A stretch of 64,000 nucleotides of DNA from Antennarius striatus (lineage: Eukaryota > Chordata > Actinopteri > Lophiiformes > Antennariidae). The stretch is taken from assembly GCF_040054535.1 (NCBI RefSeq), contig NC_090789.1, positions 6,676,697-6,740,696 on the forward strand, in the 5' to 3' direction. The translations under genes and the position numbers were made by a program. The notes below the pieces were generated by a model. It was not told the origin of the DNA, did not search any database, and worked only from the letters and a program-made list of their open reading frames with translations. Shown here one piece after another: positions 57,371-64,000 of the stretch. The first letter of the stretch is position 1; each line of letters starts with the position of its first letter.

Positions 57371-58082
57371 ACAGACGAGGCAAGAAGGTCAGCGAGCCTC
57401 CGGATCTCCGGCATACAGTTTCCAACGTAGCCTACAATTTGTGTCTGCGCAGAGACTGGATGATGAAGAGGAGAGAAAGGCTGCTCCTCTTCTGTTCGAG
57501 GACATGAACGGCAGCCAAACACCCCGGTGTCACGACACAAAACAAGGGAACTATCCTTTTTTTTTTATTTGTTTTTTTTTTTTTTTTTTTTTTTAGCGCG
57601 TATGGCTGTTGAGTGGGCTCGCATATCTGTTATGCTTTCATTCATGTCATCATCTGAACCAAACATTATCAGTGACATTTTTCAGCCACTGCAGGGGGAA
57701 AAGACTGCTCACACACTCGCCTTGTGGCGCCCCAGACTCTTCAGCCATGCTGGACTCTTGACTCTTGCTTTCTGATTCTGGTTGTTTCTCCAACATGCGA
57801 AAACAAAGCAATCTGTCTGTCTGTAAATATAATCCCGGCGATTTTAGCTGTACATACACTTTTTATGTTTTGTCAAATTGAGTAAACCGTGACTCAAAAA
57901 AAAAACCCTCACCCATGCTTGCAGTTGCATGATTTAAAAAAAAAAAAGTTTCATATTTCGTATTAGGCCAAAATCACATGATAACAGGCCTGTTTATCAT
58001 AACCCTGTGCGCAAAAACAAACTCTTCACGCAAGTTAATGATTACAGCAAAGAAAAGATCATTTCATCAGAGTAAACATTTC

Positions 58083-58088
58083 AATAAA
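58083..58088 (+). terminator. dlx6a: candidate poly(A) signal of dlx6a
   Basis: AATAAA on the plus strand, about 710 bases after the dlx6a stop and before the first candidate intergenic enhancer. No transcript evidence is available. Confidence 0.35.
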
Positions 58089-58374
58089 TCCGAAACCATT
58101 CAGTTGTTGATGAAGACAGAATATAGATTTATCAAAGGCACTCAGAAGCAGAAATTAACTTACCCTGCCTCGCTGCTGTCTACATTCACCTCGAAAGACA
58201 TTTGCTCCAGGTCCAGCTTATCTTGTCATTTCACCCTCAATTATTAGGAGTATTGACAAAATGTTTTCTCCCTTCTCTCCGTCCTAATGCAGGTCGTTAA
58301 ATGCCAAGCTCCACGGGATCGATGTTGAACAAAGCAGCCAGCTGCAGTGGCGTTCAATATGAAGGAGATATTTG

Positions 58375-58700
58375 GGACAATTTGTGGGTTTTTATCCAAG
58401 TGAGGCTTTTTTTTCCATTCTCATAAATGCAGGCATAATTAGGGTAATTTTTGATGTAGCCCGCTGATTACAGCGTTTTTACCGTCAAAGATAATTACCT
58501 GTAATTTTCTACCACTTTTAATACTAAAAGGCATCTTTATTTGGATTTGAGGTAGCACAGATGGAACAAAAGGGGAAAATATTCGGCTATTCATATACAA
58601 ATTGCTGAGAAGAGAGAACGCTTGGGATATTATCTGAAATTACAACGCTGAAAGCTTCATGCAGCTGTCAAGTCGTAGATGTCCAACTGGCGCACATTCA
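58375..58700. promoter_or_regulatory. candidate dlx5a/dlx6a intergenic enhancer, dlx6a-proximal (probably I56ii)
   Basis: A unique, repeat-free block lies between the convergent Dlx genes. It is dense in homeodomain cores, including TAATTAGGGTAATTT at 58436-58450 and TAATTACCTGTAATTTT at 58492-58508. Vertebrate Dlx5/6 intergenic regions contain two very conserved forebrain/arch enhancers, I56i and I56ii, that are bound by Dlx proteins themselves. Position near dlx6a favours I56ii. Sequence identity to the known enhancers was not tested. Confidence 0.6.
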
Positions 58701-58830
58701 ACCTACCTAGGCCCCACAGACAGGGCCTTCATGCGCCCTGAGCCGCGGGCTGCAGGGAGCCTGGAGCAAACGTCCTCAAAGATGACAAATATACAGCGTT
58801 TATGTAGTGAAAGATGAATACATGGACAAT

Positions 58831-59070
<240 letters not shown>

Positions 59071-59349
59071 ATACATGTAAAGTGAAACAGAGTGACAGAT
59101 ATGTGGGTGGGTGGGGGCGCAGGGAGGGACGCGTCATTTAACGCTCTGCCAGAGCTCCTGCACTATACATCGCAAATCATGGCTTCTCACATGAAAGCTC
59201 CTCCTGATAAGATTTCACACGTCATCAAATCTTACACAAGGCAAACATCTTGAATAAAAGAAATGTATATATATATATATGTATAAAAAATTAAATCAGA
59301 ATTTAGGAAAATGCACCCCCACCCCCACCAGAACAATTTCACCGACTAA

Positions 59350-59765
59350 ACAATCGACCTCCTAAGGAGTCATTTCCAATCAACAATGTCACATCAGGGA
59401 CAGAAAAGACCGGTCCTTACCTTACTCAGCTTCTGAAACACAGTCTAACCCAAACGTGCCGCATGCTTTTACTGCTGCTGGTTGAATAAGCAAATCCAGG
59501 TGGGGAAGTGTTTGCACACCCCGGTAAGCTCTTATATATTGCCTGCAAAATTAGCTGTTATTACTGTCACTGTTTAGTGATGGCGAGCTTGAAAAAAAAA
59601 AAAAAGCCCTCTGCAATCAAGAACCAAGCGCATCTTTGCAAATTATAGGTAATTGTCAATGTCCAGATTATGATAATGGAGGCCCTAATCCTGGAGAATA
59701 ATTATTGTGGAGTGTTACAGTTGAGCTGTCCAGTATAGCTAACTGTCATTATTTAGACTCGATTT
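59350..59765. promoter_or_regulatory. candidate dlx5a/dlx6a intergenic enhancer, second block (probably I56i)
   Basis: Unique sequence rich in homeodomain-type cores lies between the GATA array and the TG repeats. It includes AAATTAGCTGTTATTACTGTC-like sequence near 59,548, AATTATAGGTAATTGTCAAT at 59641-59660 and AATAATTATTGTGG near 59,697. In mammals I56i is the enhancer nearer Dlx5 and overlaps the 5' part of the Evf2/Dlx6os lncRNA. Position supports that identity. No alignment could be run. Confidence 0.6.
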
Positions 59766-59838
59766 GCAAAACGGGGGAAACTGGCTGAGTGGAAAATGTT
59801 CGGTTGGAAATAAACGGAGCCTCTCGATATAATGACAC

Positions 59839-59843
<5 letters not shown>

Positions 59844-59892
<49 letters not shown>

Positions 59893-59981
59893 GATGGGTG
59901 CGCGCACGCGTTTGGTTGAGTGCGCGCGCATGAGACCGAGAAAAAGCGAGAGAGACACGGGGAGGTATAAAGGGGATATAT

Positions 59982-60021
<40 letters not shown>
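59844..60021 (+). repeat. two TG microsatellites
   Basis: TG runs at 59,844-59,889 and 59,985-60,021 flank about 95 bases of unique GCGCGC/GAGA-rich sequence. Confidence 0.95.
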
Positions 60022-60023
<2 letters not shown>

Positions 60024-60240
60024 GGTCTTGATTGTATGGAGTTAGATAATATAAAGGTCCGCATTTGCTTCCGTGCACGAGCGGCTGCGCGTGCACGACG
60101 GCTCTGGACCACGCGCAACGTGAAATATCCCAAATATCTCCATCGACCGTGCGACGCGTAATTGTAATTACGAGACTACCGTTTGGCCTACCGCACAAAA
60201 TGGGACGGAAGACAACAGCACGCACGAACATTTTCTTTAT

Positions 60241-60278
60241 GTGTGTGTGTGTTTGTGTGTGTTGGGGGGGGGGGGGGT
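60241..60278 (+). repeat. TG tract with G-run
   Basis: A short TG run followed by about 14 G bases. Confidence 0.9.
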
Positions 60279-60370
60279 AAGGATGTGAGGTGGGCCTATA
60301 TCAATCCGGAAGAAGAAGAACATTTTGCGTCAGGTGGAAATGTTGACATGGGTCAATGTGTTGGTCAGAG

Positions 60371-60502
<132 letters not shown>

Positions 60503-61909
60503 TGCAACATGCCTCTAAAATCCAACATGACGCTCCTTCATCAAATATGGTCGGTAAATTCAATTAGATCAATTTTCAAATACTCGCTGTTTCTCCCGGT
60601 GCTGCGGTTTGTTTTGCGGTTTTTCAGTGGCAGCGCTAGTATTACTGGCTGCTAATAACATGGTGAAATTGTGAAGGACTTTTCTTTTCTTCTTACCCTC
60701 CTTTTTTTTTTTTTTTTTTTTATTTTACCCGGAAGGTGGGCTGCGGCCGGGAGTGGTAGGGCTCTGGAGCCGGTCTACCCCCACAGGAATGCGGATTGTC
60801 TCAGATCTCCGTGCCGCCCACCTCGCCTCCTCTCTGCCATTCAAAGCGACTAATTGTAGGGGACACAAAGCGAGAGCGACTGCAGACTGTCTGCTGAGAG
60901 AAGCAGGCATTTTCTTTACAGACGAGCTGGAACCGACGGTGAGGCTCCAGCAGGTTCCCCCCCGGGAAAAAAATGAACCAAAAAAAAAAAAAAAGGAAAA
61001 AAGAAAAGATTAAAAAATATATGTATCAGGAAAAAAAGTGATCGCTTTGCTGATTATACAAGTAAAATAAATTACAAATAGAAAAAATATTAAATGTATT
61101 AAAAAAAAAGCGAGTAAAATATGAAGAGTTTTTAATAATAATCTCAGGTCTTTTTAAAATTTGCTTTTGCTACAAAATCAGGATACAAAGCCTACATTTT
61201 CGTCATGTTATCACCAAAACATATCATAGAATATCTAAAACAATCAAGATGAATTCTTACGAGATTATAATGACAAATAATTTAAAAAAAATTCTATTCT
61301 TTTTAAAAAAAAAAAAAAAGACACAACAATCCAGTGAAGGAAACACCAGTATTAAGTCGAAGTAAATGTAGGGTTTAGGCTGACCGGTGTCTGGTAGCCT
61401 TTTTCACAGAAGTGTGTTTGCAATATTGAAATGACCATCTCTGTTATTTTACGTAAACATTGCTCCAAATGTAAAAGCCAAGTTGATTTTTTTTTCCATT
61501 CATAAATAAGTTTGTCTGACGTCCAGTTATAAAAAAAATTCCAAATAAATATGTGATCGTTGGCGTTTAAATTCATCTCCGAATTGGCTGCTGCTTGCTG
61601 TGGAAATGCCAATCTGCATGAGGCTCACAGACATTATTTATGTGTGTGAGTCTTTGTCGTGATTTTCAGTGTAATTAAACCGAGGGTTAAAATAACAAGA
61701 GACTACAGTGAGACCGGAGTTTACAAGATTCCATTGTCCATTTAAACGTTTAATAGTCTTCCAAAATGCAATAAATTACATGCACACATTTACACATTTT
61801 ACACGTTTCTTCTATGACTGTCATCAAATACATTGCATATTCCTCTGAAATTTGAACACGAGTCCCATAGAAGGAGGGAGAAAAGATGTGAAATGAACAG
61901 CAGGGGTTT
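60503..61909. other. intergenic/3' flank of dlx5a, no further gene seen
   Basis: T-run at 60,703-60,721 and A-runs at 60,979-60,993 and 61,305-61,319. Unique sequence near 60,540-60,660 and 60,730-60,950 has no recognised identity. Sequence below 61,909 includes the dlx5a 3' UTR. Confidence 0.5.
61749..61754 (-). terminator. dlx5a: candidate poly(A) signal (ATTAAA) of dlx5a
   Basis: ATTAAA on the minus strand, about 155 bases beyond the dlx5a stop codon. No AATAAA was noticed closer. Weak evidence. Confidence 0.3.
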
Positions 61910-63292
61910 TCAATATAACGTCCCCGCTCCGAGAGCTAAAGAGTGCTGTAACGAGTTAGGGGTCTGCAGGTGGGGGGCCACGGAGGAGCCCGCTGAGGTG
62001 TACCACGACCCCGAGTTTTCCAAAAAGTTAGAAGCCGTAGTGTTGATGTTTTGAGGCTGTAGGCTGTGCGGCCTTGAGGGGCCCTGCGTTTCCCAAACAG
62101 CCGGGGACTGTGGGGAGTTGCACGCCATGGGGTCGCTGGAGCTGGGGCTGTGCTCCGGAGGAAGCTCGCCGTTTTTCATGATCTTCTTCAGTTTTGATCT
62201 TCTGTTCTGGAACCAAATTTTGACCTGAGTGGGGGGGGGGGGGGTAAAAGAACAAAAAAATCAGGACATAAAGTATTTAATTCAAGCACTTCGGATGGGT
62301 ATGGCGCGTAAAGACGCACGAAACAATTCTCTGGAAAATTTATTAAAATCATAATTACAGAAGATGCTTTTATTAAACAGACAAAATTGATTTATAATAA
62401 ATTTGATTTTAGATCTCACCTGTGTTTGTGTCAGTCCCAGCGAGGCAGCCAGTTCGGCTCTTTCCGGCAGCGCCAGGTACTGTGTGTTCTGGAACCGCCT
62501 CTGCAGGGCGGCCAGCTGGAAGCTGGAGTAGATAGTCCGCGGTTTCCTCACTTTCTTTGGCTTGCCATTCACCATCCTCACTTCTGGCTCGCTTATTTCT
62601 TTTTCTGTGAAAACAATAAAAACAAAAATGAACCTGTGTATCATGTGTAGAAAATGAACTGACTTCATCTTAAAATGGCTTGTGTGCTTTGTTCCTGAAA
62701 TTGCAGAAATGTTGAATTTTATAAGTAGGCAAAAAGCGAAATGTTACTTCGAAATACAGTTATGTAAATACTTATATTTTCTTCGCCTTATAAAATTGAA
62801 TGTTTTTATTCAACGAGTAACACAAATGGAAAAGTCAGGGGAACAGAGAGTAAAAAAAATATTTATGAAATATAAAATTTTAAAATCAATCTAGGTAAGA
62901 TCCAGTTATCAGCAAAGAATATCCGTGTTCGTACCTTGTGGACTTGGTTGGGCTTGCACTCTGCTGTAAGTCCCCGCGTACTGATGGTAAGAGGGCGCCG
63001 TGTATGAGCTGTAATCAGTGTAGGATTTTGTCGAGTAATTTCCAGCGGATCCATTCACACCAGGATACTGGTACTGGTAGGTATTGAGCGGCTTCACGTA
63101 CGAGGTCGAGCTGGGGGAGCAGTAGCCGTGGGTGACTCCAGCGGCGGGACTGTAGTAGCCAGAATCCGTGGCGGAGGACTCGGGTAAAGTAGGAGACTCC
63201 TGAGACGGATGGTGCATGGCGGAGAGTTGAAAGGAGCTCTGGAAATCTGCAGGTTTCACACTCGGGATCCTCCGGTCAAATACTCCAGTCAT
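61910..63292 (-). CDS. dlx5a: dlx5a, Distal-less homeodomain transcription factor; three exons
   Basis: Exons on the minus strand are 63292-62935 (358 b), 62604-62420 (185 b) and 62224-61910 (315 b, TGA stop). They join to 285 residues with GT/AG introns of 330 and 195 b. The protein starts [11 protein letters not shown], the Dlx5 signature. Residues 1-119 hold [20 protein letters not shown] and a Tyr-rich activation region. The homeodomain is about 138-197, with [20 protein letters not shown] and [15 protein letters not shown]; Asn51 is residue 188. The tail has [20 protein letters not shown] and ends GTLY, as in mammalian DLX5. Family role: homeobox activator of bone, arch, ear, forebrain interneuron and fin programmes, sharing enhancers with dlx6a. 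Homeodomain position 52 is Arg where I recall mammalian DLX5 having Lys. Intron 2 has a long C-run before the acceptor. Confidence 0.97.
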
Positions 63293-63559
63293 ACTTCGAG
63301 GCGAAGCGCGTTGGTTTGTTTTATATAATGTATTTAATTAAAAAAACAACAACGAAGCAGTCTTTCTCCAAAGGGGCGAGAAAACTACACTGGCATTGTT
63401 GAAAGGCTCTCGGACCGTCGGGCTCTGGTGAAGACTACAGCCAGCCCCGCAGCAAAGACTTGGTTAAATCCTAAATCGCGCTCTTACGCACTGCAGGGAG
63501 GATCTGGTTCCATTGGCCAAGGCGCACTCAGACACAGCTACACCCAATTCACTCAGCCA

Positions 63560-63572
63560 GCTTTCTTATAGG
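63560..63572 (-). promoter_or_regulatory. dlx5a: TATA-like box upstream of dlx5a
   Basis: The minus strand reads CCCTATAAGAAAG about 275 bases upstream of the dlx5a ATG. This would place the transcription start near 63,535 with a 5' UTR of roughly 240 bases. Inferred from the motif only. Confidence 0.45.
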
Positions 63573-63833
63573 GGGAAAACCACCTGGCCTATGTGGCGGC
63601 ATTGTAGTGTTTCATATATATCAATCAATGAGAGCAATTAAAGTGTTGTCCGTGTGGCCAATCGACGTTTTCAGAAGGACGAATTAGAATGACAGAAACC
63701 CCTTCAAAGGAAATGCCTCCCGTTAAAAGACTGGTCGATTCCATACGTCCCTATGTTCATATATTTTGTCAAAAGAGACACCGTGGGATTCAGCTAGGCT
63801 TAACACTCACGGACAAATAATTCCAAAATCACA

Positions 63834-63931
63834 GCATGATCATGAATTATCACATTCGATGTACAATTTCTCTGTTATAGTAATCAGAGAAATTATACAT
63901 CAAATGTGATAATTCAGTGATCGTGATGTGC
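63834..63931. repeat. near-perfect inverted repeat (hairpin) upstream of dlx5a
   Basis: The left arm 63834-63874 and right arm 63885-63931 are reverse complements over a 32-base core with only two mismatches, around the loop TTATAGTAAT. Outer flanks pair less well. It could be a small MITE, a structured RNA, or a palindromic regulatory site. It lies about 540 bases upstream of the dlx5a ATG. Confidence 0.85.
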
Positions 63932-64000
63932 TTTTACAGCCAAGCGAGCTAAACGTGACGAAATATTTAATCCTTACAGATTATTTCTGAAATAACTTTA

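Overview
This is animal, almost certainly ray-finned fish, nuclear DNA. The evidence is spliced genes with GT/AG introns, abundant long microsatellites, teleost-type LINE and DNA-transposon remnants, and three genes in an order known from vertebrates: sem1 (SHFM1/DSS1), dlx6a and dlx5a. This is the split-hand/foot (SHFM1) locus, compressed into about 52 kb. The species cannot be named from the window. The 'a' paralogue names are inferred, because teleosts normally keep dlx5a/dlx6a.

Layout. 1-11,000: non-coding flank beyond the 3' end of sem1, with a TG repeat, a LINE/SINE-type 3' tail, a teleost interspersed repeat and some possible conserved non-coding blocks. 11,215-14,826: sem1 on the minus strand, three coding exons and 70 residues, with old repeats in its long second intron. 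15,000-55,400: a 40 kb gene desert between sem1 and dlx6a. It contains a broken RTE-type reverse-transcriptase fragment, a broken L2/CR1-type LINE nested in a hAT-like element, a remnant of a pogo-like transposase N-terminus, many simple repeats, and unique A/T-homeobox-motif-rich blocks that may be developmental enhancers. 55,602-57,370: dlx6a on the plus strand, three exons and 246 residues. 57,371-61,909: the 4.5 kb convergent intergenic region, where the I56i and I56ii enhancers lie in other vertebrates. Two candidate blocks are visible, separated by a 240 bp GATA repeat. 61,910-63,292: dlx5a on the minus strand, three exons and 285 residues. 63,293-64,000: the dlx5a upstream region, with a TATA-like box and a striking hairpin.

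How it works together. dlx5a and dlx6a encode paired Distal-less homeodomain transcription factors that share intergenic enhancers and are co-expressed in forebrain, pharyngeal arch, ear and fin/limb fields (family knowledge). Distant enhancers in the sem1-dlx6 interval are known to act on the Dlx pair. sem1 is a ubiquitously used proteasome/BRCA2 cofactor and is probably a bystander. No wholly new system is evident. The most notable non-textbook signals are the hairpin at 63,834-63,931, the ATT/AAT repeat that fills most of dlx6a intron 2, an 18-base direct repeat spaced 32 bases apart upstream of sem1, and the nested transposon.
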